This document shows positions 47,103 through 58,313 of a stretch of 64,000 bases of DNA, in pieces; position 1 is the stretch's first letter, and each line of letters opens with the position of its first letter. A program made the position numbers and the translations under genes. Below the pieces are notes generated by a model. The model saw only the letters and a program-made list of their open reading frames with translations, was not told the origin of the DNA and searched no databases. Where the stretch lies: positions 80,948,151 through 81,012,150 of the forward strand of contig NC_133120.1 of the NCBI RefSeq assembly GCF_033568475.1. Direction: 5' to 3'. This stretch comes from Henckelia pumila. Taxonomy: Eukaryota > Streptophyta > Magnoliopsida > Lamiales > Gesneriaceae.

Positions 47103-47204
47103 CGATGCTGAACAGATGAACCGTGCTTTGCTTCCAGCCATCCAACTCATGAAAGCCATCATGAACAAGTTCTTGAAAGGTTCTTGTGCAACCTCCCATG
47201 TTTT
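47103..47204 (-). pseudogene. Captured EMC4 exon
   Basis: 102 nt between a GAACAG acceptor and an ATCG/GTATTA donor. One frame reads TWEVAQEPFKNLFMMAFMSW MAGS, characteristic of subunit 4 of the ER membrane protein complex (EMC4, DUF1077). The rest, in the next frame, reads STVHLFSIG, which continues the same family motif. A 5-bp insertion (AAAGC duplicated next to AGC) explains the frame change. EMC4 helps insert membrane proteins at the ER; here only one damaged exon remains. Confidence 0.8.
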
Positions 47205-47603
47205 CTGTTCACATCAACCAGTAACACAGTGACTTGTTGAGATTAAACCCAAAAAAAACAAAACAGAGGTAAAGCCCGAAATTTAAAAGGATTAAAAAAT
47301 ACGCAACCCTCTTTTTGAATTAATATCAACCACGAAAGTATTCGAATAAGAAATATCTTGGTTATGAGGATTGGAGGAATGTGACCGGATTCTAACGAAT
47401 AAATCCTCAAATTTCCCAAACGTAGATAACAAATCCCTCAATCAAATTATCACCATAAATCCGATCTTCGTACATAATCCTATCTATACAAAGCGAGTAA
47501 ATCCATAAACTTAGATTTTCGAAAACTTTCCAAATTCAGCTCGTCGACACATGAATACAAAATCAATAAGAGATCGAATCAATCTTTGCAAACATAATCT
47601 CAC

Positions 47604-47823
47604 CTGCAAGCTCCGAATCATTTTCCAAAGCAACGATATCGATCCATCTGTTACTAAAGTGTTGCCTCGGAGCTGAATGAGGCGAGGAGTCATCGAATCC
47701 AAAGATCCCGCAAATTAGATTCGGGAAAATAATGGAGAAAAACCATCTCTGTTGGTCGGGGCTGTGCCTCACAAGAGAGGACTCCACGGCAGAGCAAGCA
47801 GCGGAAATCTGAGGCGGAGACAT
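47604..47823 (-). pseudogene. Captured N-terminal exon, gene not recognised
   Basis: From ATG at 47823 (just behind a GC-rich, CT-rich 5' UTR-like stretch) 73 codons stay open: MSPPQISAACSAVESSLVRH, SPDQQRWFFSIIFPNLICGI, FGFDDSSPHS, ending at an AG/GTGAGA donor (47604). Base composition and the donor look like a genuine first exon of a host gene. I do not recognise the family. It is the most upstream of the captured pieces and could provide start codon and promoter to a chimeric transcript. Confidence 0.6.
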
Positions 47824-47984
47824 CGCGGCGGCCACGTCACTCAAGGTTGAAGATGAAGATGAAAAGATCTGAAAGAGGGGGGCGACGGGTTTGGGTAGGG
47901 TTTTCTCTCCCCTTTTTTTTTATAAGTATATGTGTATAATTGTATGAATAAAATATATTATTTAAAAAATTAATAAATAAACAA

Positions 47985-48240
47985 AGACAACAATTTTATA
48001 AAATCTGTTGTCTTTTGTCATAAAAAAACGCATAAAGACAACGGTGAATAAAAACCGTTGTCGTAGATTAAAAAAACCTCGCTAATAGACAATAGTATTT
48101 AAAAACCATTGTCTTTTACCCTTAAACCGTTGTTTTTGATAAGAAGAAATGATCAAAGACAACGGTTTTCATTAAAACCGTTGTTAAAGAGTAAAATGCA
48201 ATAGTTTTGGCAAAAATCCGTTGTCTTTATAGTGTTGTCT
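47985..48240. repeat. CACTA right subterminal repeat array
   Basis: About ten degenerate copies of AGACAACGG / CCGTTGTC in both orientations, more diverged than the left array. Confidence 0.8.
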
Positions 48241-48261
48241 ATGACATTTGTTGTAGTGATA

Positions 48262-48935
48262 TTATTGTGATAAGTTTATCGGTTTTTGAACTCCAAAATA
48301 TCAAATCATAATAAGACACATTCAATTCAAACTGACTTAGTGGCGGCAACGAGTTGTCTATAAATAGTGAATTTGGGTTCCTAAGAATACACACCAAAGT
48401 TTCACAATATCATCTGTAGTGATGTTTGTAATTCTTACTCTAAAGCATAGAAAGAACGTTAAATTTTTGCTCATTGCATTCTTCAAAATATTCAATGGCC
48501 ATAGGTATTCCGATCTATTGTTTCCACATTCAGTCTTATGCAATTTTGTTATGCATGATTATTGATTATTAAATTTTTACACGTAAATGATAGATGCCTC
48601 ATTTTTTTAGTTGGTTCATACATCGAGGATACCCAATCGACTCCTGCGATTCTTGGCAAGGAACTATTACACCTTCGTGGGTGTCAATATCCAGCACAAT
48701 CGGTTGGTTCTGCGATGTGAACATGCCTATTTGGGTCGCTAACAACTCTTGGGTTAGAAGGAAGTTGAGTCAAGCACATATGAAGTTTGTGATTGGCGAT
48801 GTATTTTGCTGTTATTCGATTCGGACGAGGTTTGGCATCACTGGATGAGGTGAGATGGAGTTTTCTTTCCTTTAGAGTTTCGGATCGGATTTCATGGTCT
48901 TGGTTATGGATTAACTGTTGAAATTTTGATGTGAT
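48262..48935 (+). repeat. Duplicated gene-like segment, copy 1
   Basis: About 400 bp (48315-48705) recur at 49922-50280, sharing ACTCTAAAGCATAGAAAGAA, CGAGGATACCCAA and CTTGGCAAGGAACTATTACA. Both copies contain short protein-like frames but many stops. The identity of the ancestor is unknown. Confidence 0.55.
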
Positions 48936-48939
48936 ACCA

Positions 48940-49430
48940 CAATCCATAAACGTGAAAATACCGGTTCAAATGACACTGAATATTTATGTCGCTGGAGAAA
49001 AGCAGGGTACCTATCGTTACCAGGTTTGAGCCGACGGTGCAGTTATTCATACCATCGTCACCGTCGATCCTCAAGCTATCACCAATTGGATTTGGGATAC
49101 CAGAGAACGCGCAATGTCATAACCTCGTCATTGGCCTCAATTTACATCACGATCAATCTAAAATCATTTATACCTCGTTGGAGCTCTGAGTAATGTTAGA
49201 AAATTTAATATCAAATATTATTATCTCATAAAATGACTCACATTAAAATTATAAAAATTTATTTATACACAACTCTATGGATGACAATGGGACGGGGCAG
49301 GGACCGGGATGACTTTCCCATCCCATCCCCGCCCCGCCCCATTCTCCATTATTTTTAATCGAACTCCCCCATCCGGCATCCCAGCCCTATAAGGACTCAA
49401 TCCTCATAGACGTCCTCATACCCGAATATA
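48940..49430 (+). repeat. Dispersed repeat with protein-like fragment, copy c
   Basis: Uninterrupted copy of the 40360 block. Frame: NVKIPVQMTLNIYVAGEKQG TYRYQV, stop, then ADGAVIHTIVTVDPQAITNW. It is followed by TTGGAGCTCTGAG and GGGACGGGGCAGGGACCGGG. The stop shows it is not functional. Simple (TA)n and (CA)n tracts follow at 49437-49473. Confidence 0.55.
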
Positions 49431-49569
49431 TATAAATATATATATATATATATATTATACACACACACACACAAAAATTATTCAATTTTATTGTAAAATA
49501 AATAAATAATTTGTTGTAAAAATTTTTTATTGTAAAATAAAATTTTAAAATTAATCACAATATCTTAAA

Positions 49570-49914
49570 GGGAAAATTGCTTTTTTGGTCTTGTATGTTT
49601 GTCACTTTTTGATTTCAGTCTTTTATATTTTTAGATTTCAGTTTTAGTCCGCTATCTTTATTATTTTGGAAATTTTAGTCCTTTTTTCCGACGTGGCGCT
49701 GATATGGCACCAATTCAGTGATGATATGGAGCTGACGTGTATAGTGCCACGTAAGCATTTTCGAATAAAAAGGACCAAAATTGCCAAAAATTAGAACATG
49801 CATGACTAAAATTATCAAAAAAATAAAGACATCGGACTAAAACTGAAACATGAAAATATAGAGGACCAAAATCGCAAAGTGGCAAACCTACAAGACTAAA
49901 AAAACAATTTTCCC
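49570..49914. mobile_element. Mutator-type MITE (family 1)
   Basis: A 345-bp element with ends GGGAAAATTGCTTTTTTGG and its inverted partner (right end AAACAATTTTCCC). Arms of about 50 bp match 37469-37778 closely. No clean target duplication is visible, suggesting rearranged flanks. Confidence 0.8.
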
Positions 49915-50290
49915 TCATGATTAATCAATTCAAATTGACTCGGTGTGCCACGTTGGGGTCCTTAAGAATACAAACCAAAGTTTTACCACACCATCTGTAC
50001 TAATGTTTGTAGTTCTTACTCTAAAGCATAGAAAGAATGTTGAATTGTTGCTCAAGGTATTCTTCAAAATATATATTCAATGACTAGAGGTATTCCGATC
50101 TATTTTCTCCACATTCAATCTTATACAATTTTGTTATGCATAATTATTTAAATTCTTACACGTAAATGATAGCTTCCTCAATTTTTTAGTTGGTTACATC
50201 GAGGATACCCAACCAAATCCTGTTACTCTTGGCAAGGAACTATTACACATTTGTGGGCGTCAATATGCAGCACAATCTGGAGATGCTACT
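49915..50290 (+). repeat. Duplicated gene-like segment, copy 2
   Basis: Second copy of the segment at 48315-48705, ending where array unit sequence resumes (TATTTTGGTTCTTTTAACTT, about 50300). Confidence 0.55.
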
Positions 50291-50589
50291 GGAGCATTAT
50301 ATTTTGGTTCTTTTAACTTGCACGCTTTTTACCTATGGTCATGTTATAATTTAGATTTCCAGTCTATTAATTTGCATTTTATTTTTTTCAATTGAATTAA
50401 TTTTAATTGGAGTGCTGACATACATGACATCCGATATGTCGGTAACACTTAGTGGCACATCATCATTTTTTCATGTCGTCGGATTAGAATTGTGATGAAA
50501 AATGACTAATTAAAATTGAAAAGGTGAAAATTTGTGAAAAACTGGGGATTGAGTAATAATATAAACTAGTGCAAGTTATATGTACAAAA

Positions 50590-51831
50590 TCTAATTTTCA
50601 CTATCAGAACCTTGCTAGCTCACTCGCTTTAGATAGAGAGCGAATTCGAGATCGCTAGTCTCCTACGAAATAGACGAATAAGAGATAGAATTGAAACACA
50701 TATTAGAGAATCTTATTCAAGAAGGGATGGAGTTTGAATTACAATATGGATAACCCTTAATCTTTCTTACTTTCTCCTATTTATATTCAACTATTATAAC
50801 TACTATTATCATCTAACTCACACTAACGACCTAACTTTAACTTCTTCGGTTTGCTCCGTAGTCGTATCCTTCCCCGTCCGAAATACCTTGTCATCAAGGT
50901 GGAATTTAGGACAAAATGACTTGAATGTGGAGAGGTCTTCCACTAATATTTCTTCTGACGATAATCCCTCCACTTGTACCAATACCAGAGTGATCAATGT
51001 GCTCTTCCTTCCATCTTTTCTCCAATATAAAATGGTTACTGGAGTAACCAATGACAACTTGTCAACAGATGCACTTAGAATATTGGAAGATCTTGCACTT
51101 CATTTATCTGAACTTGTACTATCCTTAAATCTAACTCAACCGTGATGCGGGCAGCTGTCATTTTTCTTCCTTGGTTCACATATTGGTCGATGGTTGTCTC
51201 ACTTTTAATCTTCCGAGTATTGAGAATATTCAGTTGAATAGTTGGCTGCGACCTTTGGAAAGTCGTCCCGCCAATATTTCATTCCATTACCACCGCCTCA
51301 AGGAATGGAAACTGTCTTTTCTTCACCATTTTACGTCCACTGTAACGTTGAATATTCTGTTTCCTCTATATTCGGTTTCTTATGTTGGATTGACCATAAT
51401 TAACCACCACAAATTTGAGTCCATTTCCTCTAAACCTTTTTTGTCATCCCCACTATATTCTGCACATTGTATGTTCCACAACCAAATTTATTTGTGGCCA
51501 ATAATGCACTTTTTTCTGCATCAATGGGCCTTGGAAGCTCATCCAGTTGGATTAACAAAATTGTAGATTGTTTTACCAAACGTGTTTTCCCTTCCTTGAT
51601 ATGCACTTTCTCACTTGAGTACATTTCATTAGCTTCATACTCATGAATTACCACCACATTCTTGGCCAAGAAACCTTGTTTCGCATCACCATTAATATTT
51701 TCATATTTTTCAATAGGACTCCCAACAAAAGTTTCCTGACTATATTTACCTAAAAGTGCTGAAACAAATATCAAGCCAATATCTGGCAAATAATTCATTT
51801 TTTCTACCTTAGTGTCGTCACGAAATTCCAC
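50590..51831 (-). pseudogene. Ty3/gypsy polyprotein end and LTR remnant
   Basis: Minus frame 51057-50818 ends with VQVEGLSSEEILVEDLSTFK then FCPKFHLDDKVF, the C-terminal signature of many Ty3/gypsy polyproteins (integrase/chromodomain end). It is followed downstream by LTR-like sequence to about 50590, with a TATAAATA box near 50765. A separate open frame upstream (51831-51430) contains KQGFLAKNVVVIHEYEANEM, which I do not recognise but which is probably from the same element. Intervening sequence is full of stops. Confidence 0.6.
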
Positions 51832-52428
51832 CTTGTAATGTGAAAAAAAAAAAAAACATAATAGCTCTACATTGATATTACATCAACACCACGTTGGAAA
51901 ATGATTAAAACTGCCAACAAAATAAAGATGATGAATTAATAATTGATTAATTTTAAAATTTGACAACATGAAAAACCATAATATATCGTAATTAAATAGA
52001 TAAAGATGCAAATGCAAAACTGCAATTTTCCAAAATTTAATCTGCTAACTGCTATAGGGCATGAATCCGAATTTCTGTAATGTATATCATTCTCTTAAAT
52101 GTTATCCTTCCTATATAAGTTGTTATTACTTATTATAAGAATATACAAGAACATTTTCTAATCCTTTGAAAAATGTGAAATAAAAAAAAATTAGCTAGGT
52201 ACCTGAAATAAAAAATTTGATATATTATTAATAATACAAATTCACTACACACATATTACATAATAACAACTACAACTTAAACACAATAAATCATGCAACC
52301 ACTGACGAACGACAAATGCACACTAATACAAGATATTATTCAATATAATTATCTGTTGTTGCCTAGCTAGACACAAGATTTATACATGCATACATTATAT
52401 TCAAATATGCATTACATATTGTTAGTCT

Positions 52429-52623
52429 TCACTGATCTTGAGGATTTATTTTGCCCTTGTTCTTGTGAGATTTGACAGCCTCAACAGCGGACTTGACAGT
52501 GTTTCCTCCATACTCAGCTATTTTCTTCCCCATCTTTGTTGAAATATGCTCCTTTTCTTTAGGAACAACGCTCCCCTTCTTCCCAGATCGATACTCGCTA
52601 CTCTCTCCATTGTTAGGATCCAT
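52429..52623 (-). CDS. Small Lys-rich protein, copy 5 (64 aa)
   Basis: Intact 64-residue member, nearly identical to copy 4 (35600): MDPNNGESSEYRSGKKGS, VVPKEKEHISTKMGKKIAEY, GGNTVKSAVEAVKSHKNKG, KINPQDQ. Substitutions (SKH to SEY, I to V, AA to TV) are few, and the Lys-rich core and C-terminus are unchanged. The 5' UTR, promoter with TATAAATA (52736-52747, minus strand) and 3' flank are also conserved with copy 4, so both may be expressed alike. No known domain. The function is unknown. Confidence 0.75.
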   Translation of the reverse strand: MDPNNGESSEYRSGKKGSVVPKEKEHISTKMGKKIAEYGGNTVKSAVEAVKSHKNKGKINPQDQ

Positions 52624-52747
52624 TTCGACACCTCTCGATTTGATCCCACAAATTTTTTGATTCTAATTCTTTTGGTTTTGGTGGCAGCTTTTATTTGCTT
52701 TGGGTTACTTTTTCTCAATGTGCATGGTGTGAAGGGGTATTTATAGA

Positions 52748-54336
52748 GAACCTAGCTTTTGTTTAATAGTAAACAAAAAATATTTTCAAATGAAATTGTA
52801 AATTTTATTTCCGTGAGATTTCTCAGAAGTAGAGAGCTCATTTGTTCATAATTTACAAATGTGGAGGGGCTTCATCAATTTTTTAATTAATATATATTAT
52901 GTGGGAGTGATTAGTTCCTATGTATATATATTTTTGTGTTTGCTCCTTATGCGAATCTAAATGAGAATGTATATGCCAACATTTGACGTGTGTGGCGCTT
53001 GTAAATGAACGTTTTGGTTTGTGTAAAACTATTGATGCATCAAAGACTGGGAAATTCATGTATATATATAATTAATATCTAAAGTTAATAATTAATTAAG
53101 ACCTAGGGCCGACCAAACAACAGCCGGCGTGTGGCCGTGTGGGGAACCCTCCATAAAAGTTAAAACCCTAAACTTCGATTCTTACCAAAAAAAAAAAAAA
53201 AAAACCCCCGTAAAATAACGTATTTTACCGTTGAGGAAGTTATATTACATATAACGTCGAAGGGTTAACATAATTTTCGAGGTAATTAAAACTATATATG
53301 GGTTCGTAAGAAATATTGGCTCTTTTTTTTTAATCGACTTGATCAATGGACATTAATTAGGGCTAGCTAATTGTGAATATATCTTGTTTGTCAAAGTAAA
53401 TTCATGATCTCGTGACTTTGTAAGTAGGAAGAAATTTCTTTGAGAATTTCATTAATATTATTGAATCAAAATATTAAAATTTCAAAGTTGTGAGATATAA
53501 ATAATATAATTAAGCTAGGGAGAGTCTCGGTAAGTTGAAATCTCTAATACATTTTCTCAACATTTTCTTCTTATTATAAATATCACAATGAGAACCAGTT
53601 GAAGAATTTATAAAATAAGAATTGAAAGCTTTAATGAATTTTTACTTACTTAACTAGATGAGAATTCGTTTCACTCACAATACATTAATTTGCTAAAAGT
53701 CTAAAAATTTGAATATGATCCCCTCATCGCATTAAAAAATATTACTTTCTCCGCCTTCTTAAGTCTCAATTTATAATTACCATTGTTGTACGCTCTTGTT
53801 TATTATCACTATAATATTTAACATGCTTCAGAAACTTCGTGCATGAAAATGAGTAAATACAAGCCTGACGACATAGATGAAGTGTTAAAACTTTTATTTA
53901 ACATGGACCCAAAATCAAGATTGTTGATTTGTCAAAAAAATTATATAAAATCAAGATTGTTATTTAATTATTTTTTAGAAAAAGCAAAGCCATAAGATTG
54001 ATGGATCACACAAAAATGGGCCAGGTTTACTAAGGACTATTACACAATTGGTTTTGTAGTTACTTATATTCTGAATTTAATACGCTTAATTATTTTCATA
54101 GCCCATTTTCATTTAGTCCATGAAATTCAAACTATCTTTTTTCATAACCATATAATTGTCATTTGATCCAATTAACAATGTTCTGTTAGACTGGAACAGA
54201 GTTGATCAATTAATAGATATTTTTTGTGACAGTAATGTTTCCAGATATTTTGGTGCGTCTCTCCCATTGGGATAATACACTCCAATTTAGGATGAACTGC
54301 AAGAAAAGGCTCGAAAGTTCATGATGTCTTAAGTAA
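52748..54336. repeat. Array unit D, upstream and spacer
   Basis: No gene. Co-linear with 35916-37200 (for example TATGCCAACATTTGACGTGT at 52971, GCGTGTGGCCGTGTGGGGAA at 53127, AACTTCGTGCATGAAAATGA at 53833). The region after about 53900 shows no further unit similarity by eye. Confidence 0.65.
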
Positions 54337-54350
54337 TTTGAGTTTCAAGT

Positions 54351-54448
54351 GAGATGGGTTTATAGTTCAATTGATCTCACATGTTCGTCAATTGGCGTAG
54401 ACTCAAGTTCGAGTTCTCCTCCCTCCTGTATAAATATAAAAAAAAAAG
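54351..54448 (+). mobile_element. tRNA-derived SINE, 14-bp TSD
   Basis: A 98-bp element with a tRNA-like A box region (TATAGTTCAATTGAT, 54361) and B box (GTTCGAGTTCT, 54407), ending in an A-run. A perfect 14-bp direct repeat TTTGAGTTTCAAGT flanks it (54337-54350 and 54449-54462). A and B boxes, A-tail and long TSD together define a SINE mobilised by LINE machinery. Confidence 0.85.
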
Positions 54449-54462
54449 TTTGAGTTTCAAGT

Positions 54463-55425
54463 ACCATTAATTTTCTGTGAGGAAGTCAAGCAATTGGTCT
54501 TCCCGATCAATTTATCGTCTACCCAATTAACTAACCTCGGGTTTGGTTGGAGATCTGTTTGCCAAATTCTGTACCGAGACAACATTGCCAATTATAAGTC
54601 TAATGTCCAATACTTGTTCCTTTTTTTGGTCGGAAATTCTATATCGATCCCTGGAGTTTATAATTACATTTTGCGTTGGTTCATTGGCTGCAATGCTAAT
54701 ATGTATCATATATTTCACTCCCACTCTATGAATGAAAAGGGGTTTTTAATGTTGTAGGAGACTCATGTGAGCTTGCAAAGCCATTCAATTTCATCAAGAA
54801 AATGACATTTAATAGTATCATTCAACAGGGGGATGGTAATGGTAATTAATTAACCCCATTAAAGTTCTTCAATAATATTATCCATTTGTATTTAACATGG
54901 AATAGGAGAGGGGTCTCCAGACTCTCCACGATCCAAATTAAACTAATAGACTAATTGTTTTGAGCCACTATGGTTAAAATTAAGGCAGAATTAATAGATG
55001 ATAGATAGAAGGCTCAAGAATTTTTCAAATTAATTAATGAGAAAATGATTTAACCAAATTAATATTAGGTGATGTTGCTTCTCAAATTAATGATTATAAT
55101 GAGAAAATGAACCAAATTAAATGTTAGGTGATGTTGCCTTCTCCATCACATAATATCTATGGTATTTTATTTTCCATTTCGTCAAAAATTTTGCTCACTC
55201 AATTTTTATATCACTTTTGGGAAAATATTTTTCTTTGGCTAGCTATCTTGTTCAATTTTTCGTATTGGTCCACAAAATTTGATTGTATACACTAAGTGTG
55301 TTGCATTACAAGAGCCACCTTTTGATAATGTAGAAGTCACTTCTATATTTTTGGAGCTAGTGGATCGAGCAGTCAGGCGTGGCAGGGAAGGAGGAGAGGA
55401 CAATGAGAGGTTATTGTGATGTCCT
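54463..55425. other. Non-coding interval
   Basis: No supported gene. Short open frames near 54500-54750 occur on both strands at once and have no recognisable features. Confidence 0.35.
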
Positions 55426-56755
55426 TGTAGACAATTAAATTTGTCCACCTTTAAATATGGCAAATACAAAATAATCAAATATTAATAAAACAATTAGCTA
55501 TTTTTTTGGGAGATTAAATTTCTAAAAAAATAAATAGTTAATTAATTGATATTTTAATATATTTTGTGATCAAACCAAGATTTTAAAATCAAGATTGGAT
55601 CTTGTATCAAATGGAAGAAAATATTAACATTTTTAGTATTTAAAATCAAATCTTAAATCAAATAGAAAGAAATACTAATATTTTTAGTATTTAAAATTAA
55701 TCTTGTGATTAATGAAAGATAATCACCAAATAAATCAGGAGTAGCCAATCAAATTGCGATACCTCATCAAATAAAAAATGGTAGGAATCTGCATCTTTCA
55801 GCTATAAATAGGGGCAGATGACCAAAAAGAAGACACAACACAGAAGACAAAGAATCAGAGGAATAGAAGAATTCAAGACATTTCTCAAAAGTCAAATTCA
55901 AGAACTTCAAAGAAATCAAGAGAAGTTCAAGGCGTTCTTCTTTAAGTTCATCAAATTCGAGAAGATCAAGGCGTGATTTAAGGGATTAATTGCGTTCTTC
56001 TTCAAATATATATATTTAAATTCATTCAAATTCAAGAAGATCGTGTTCTTCATCAAATTCAAGAAGTTCGTATTCTTCATCAAACAAATCAAATTCAAGA
56101 AGATCGTGTTCTTTCTCAAATTCAAGAAGTTCGTGTTCTTCATCAAACAAATCAAATTCAAGAAGATCGTTTTCTTCATCAAATTCAAAAAGTTCGTGTT
56201 CTTCATCAAATAAATCAAATTCAAGGAGATTGTGTTCTTCATCAAATTCAAGAAGTTCGTGCTCTTCGTCAAATAAATAAAATTCAAGAAGATTGTGTTC
56301 TTCATCAAATTCAAGAAGTTCGTGTTCTTCATCAAATAAATCAAATTCAAGAAGATTGTGTTCTTCATCAAATTCAAGAAGTTCGTGCTCTTCGTCAAAT
56401 AAATCAAATTCAAGAAGATCGTGTTCTTCATCAAATTCAAGATAACAAATTTCAAGGCGCGATTCAAGGAGTTCATCGTGTTCTTCCCAAAATTTGAAAT
56501 TTTAATTCGATATCAATGTATTAACCCATCGAATTAACTTTATCAAGACATCAAATCAAATCTCAAGATATCAAATCGTCTTTCAAGAAGATCAAATACC
56601 CAAGAAATTTAAATGCATCAAGAAATTGTCATTGAAGAGGAAAATCAAGGGATTATCTAGATATCGCATCCACAAATATTTATTTAATTTCTCAAATTCA
56701 CTTTGTATCCATTTTATATTTCTTAATTTTAAGAAATAAAGAATTTTGCGCTACA
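55426..56755 (+). repeat. 5' LTR with internal minisatellite
   Basis: Contains CTATAAATAGG (55802-55812) as probable TATA box. The transcribed R/U5 part (about 56005-56445) is an array of about seven units of roughly 63 bp, built from TCAAATTCAAGAAG and GTTCTTCATCAAA words. Confidence 0.85.
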
Positions 56756-56825
56756 AATTTTGGAACGCCTAGTAGGACTATCTCTACCCTTCATCTTTTC
56801 TCTTCACCAAAATTTTTAAGCAATC

Positions 56826-57948
56826 ATGTCTACCAATGAAAAGATTTCCAACATGAAGATTTCTGCTACGAAGTCAAATGGAAGTCTTGGAGTCATCACA
56901 AGAAGTATGTCCAAGAAATTAGAAGTATCTTCGGAGGCAACTCATTTTCTTGAGACCCATCAGAACTCTCACATAGAAAGAGTGATGGTGACAAATGCCA
57001 CAACTTTAGAAGATCAAATAGCAAACTTGACGAAGGTCATTGAGGGACTTGCAAAACATGTGCAAGAACAAGACTCCCAAATTATGAAGTTGATGGACAA
57101 GATAAACCATACTGATGCAAGTTACGTGGAAAAACAAGATGAAACTAATGATGAAACTGAGTCATCATTGAAGAAAAAAAAGGAACATACTAAAGATTTA
57201 CATTTTTCATCTAATGGTATAGTTTATGTTGACCAGTTAAAAGAGTTCATCGTGGGTATTATCAAAGAAAAGCTTGACGGATGCTCCCAATCCATCTCCC
57301 ACCTATGCCAAGCCATATTCACAAAGGATTGATAACTTAAGAATGTCAAATGGCTATCAACCTCCAAAGTTTCAACAATTTGATGGCAAAGGAAACCCAA
57401 AACATGTGGCTCATTTCATTGAAACATGTAACAATGCTGGGACATACGAAGATTACCTAGTCAAGCAATTTGTTCGTTCACTAAAAGGGAATGCATTTGA
57501 TTGGTATACTGATTTGGAGCCATGCTCAATTGATATTTGAAAACAACTAGAACAAGAACTTCTCAATCGCTTCTATAGTACTCGACGAGTAGTTAGCATG
57601 ATTGAGCTAACAAACTCACGACAATGAAAAGAAAAAATCGTAATTGACTTTATCAATCGATGGAGAAATTTGAGCCTTAACTGCAAAGATCGATTGTCCG
57701 AATCTTCTGCAATTGAGATGTGCATCCAAGGTATGCATTGGGGACTTCGATATATACTTCAAGGAATCCAGTCAAAGACATTTGAAGAATTAGCTACTCG
57801 AGCCCATGACATGGAGTTGAGCATAACTACAAGTGGAGCGAAAGGGCCTCCAACTCAAGAATATCATAGAGCAAGAGAAACGGAAATTTTCAAGAAAGGG
57901 GATGATTATTTTACCAATACTCCTGACCCACAAGAGTATAAACTATGA
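56826..57948 (+). pseudogene. Retrotransposon gag, broken
   Basis: Three consecutive frames belong to one gag. 56826-57332 starts MSTNEKISNMKISATKSNGS with the VITRSMSKKLE stretch and a helix. 57274-57540 has the gag core YQPPKFQQFDGKGNPKHVAH then VRSLKGNAFDWYTDLEPCSI. 57670-57948 has the later [15 protein letters not shown] region. At least one frameshift and one stop separate them. The pattern (F-x-G-x-GNP-x-x-H, GNAFDWY) is that of plant Ty3/gypsy gag. Confidence 0.85.
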
Positions 57949-58313
57949 ACGGTATACACCAAATGTATTACATGTGGTTAAACTGTTATGTACTCCACCA
58001 AAGCTATTACACGTGGTTAAACTGTTATGTAACCCACCAATAGTGAATTGATGTGGTTAAACTATATTTCTCCCAATTATGGTATTTTATGTGGCTAAAA
58101 TATTAAATCCCCACCTAGTCTAGGGTGGTTAAGAAATAGATTTTCCTGACCCGTATGAGTATAAACTGTGCACGGCACCCCCCATCTCAAACAATCAAAT
58201 TTTTGAACTACATTATAATGACTTTATCCCTGTATTGGATACGTAGACAACTTAGATATATTCTGAGTACAATCATGAATTTGTTTTTTTTTTTTACCCA
58301 TCTCAAATACATA

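Larger units (their letters stand above)
43977..48258. mobile_element. CACTA element carrying host gene fragments
   Basis: Starts CACTACAAGAAAAACG and ends inverted CACTACAACAAATGTC. A 3-bp duplication ATA flanks it (43974-43976, 48259-48261), the CACTA (En/Spm) signature. Both subterminal regions (43990-44310, 47985-48240) are packed with copies of a GACAACGG motif in both orientations, the presumed transposase binding arrays. No transposase is present. The 4282-bp element instead holds minus-strand exon fragments of at least four host genes with usable splice borders: an unrecognised N-terminal exon, EMC4, trehalose-6-phosphate phosphatase and a formin. Confidence 0.9.

Noticed and set aside
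13314..52623. Small Lys-rich proteins as secreted peptides or antimicrobial peptides
   Set aside because: They have no signal peptide and no cysteines, so the basic composition alone does not support such a role.
54494..54757. Overlapping open frames of 62-87 codons on both strands
   Set aside because: No start context, domain or conservation among repeats of the window; chance openness in an AT-rich interval.
55916..56476. Long minus-strand open frame of 186 codons with MKNTIFLNLIYL repeats
   Set aside because: It is a by-product of the 63-bp minisatellite, whose unit length is a multiple of three and lacks stops. Similar frames open on both strands and again at 58871-59293. Not a gene.
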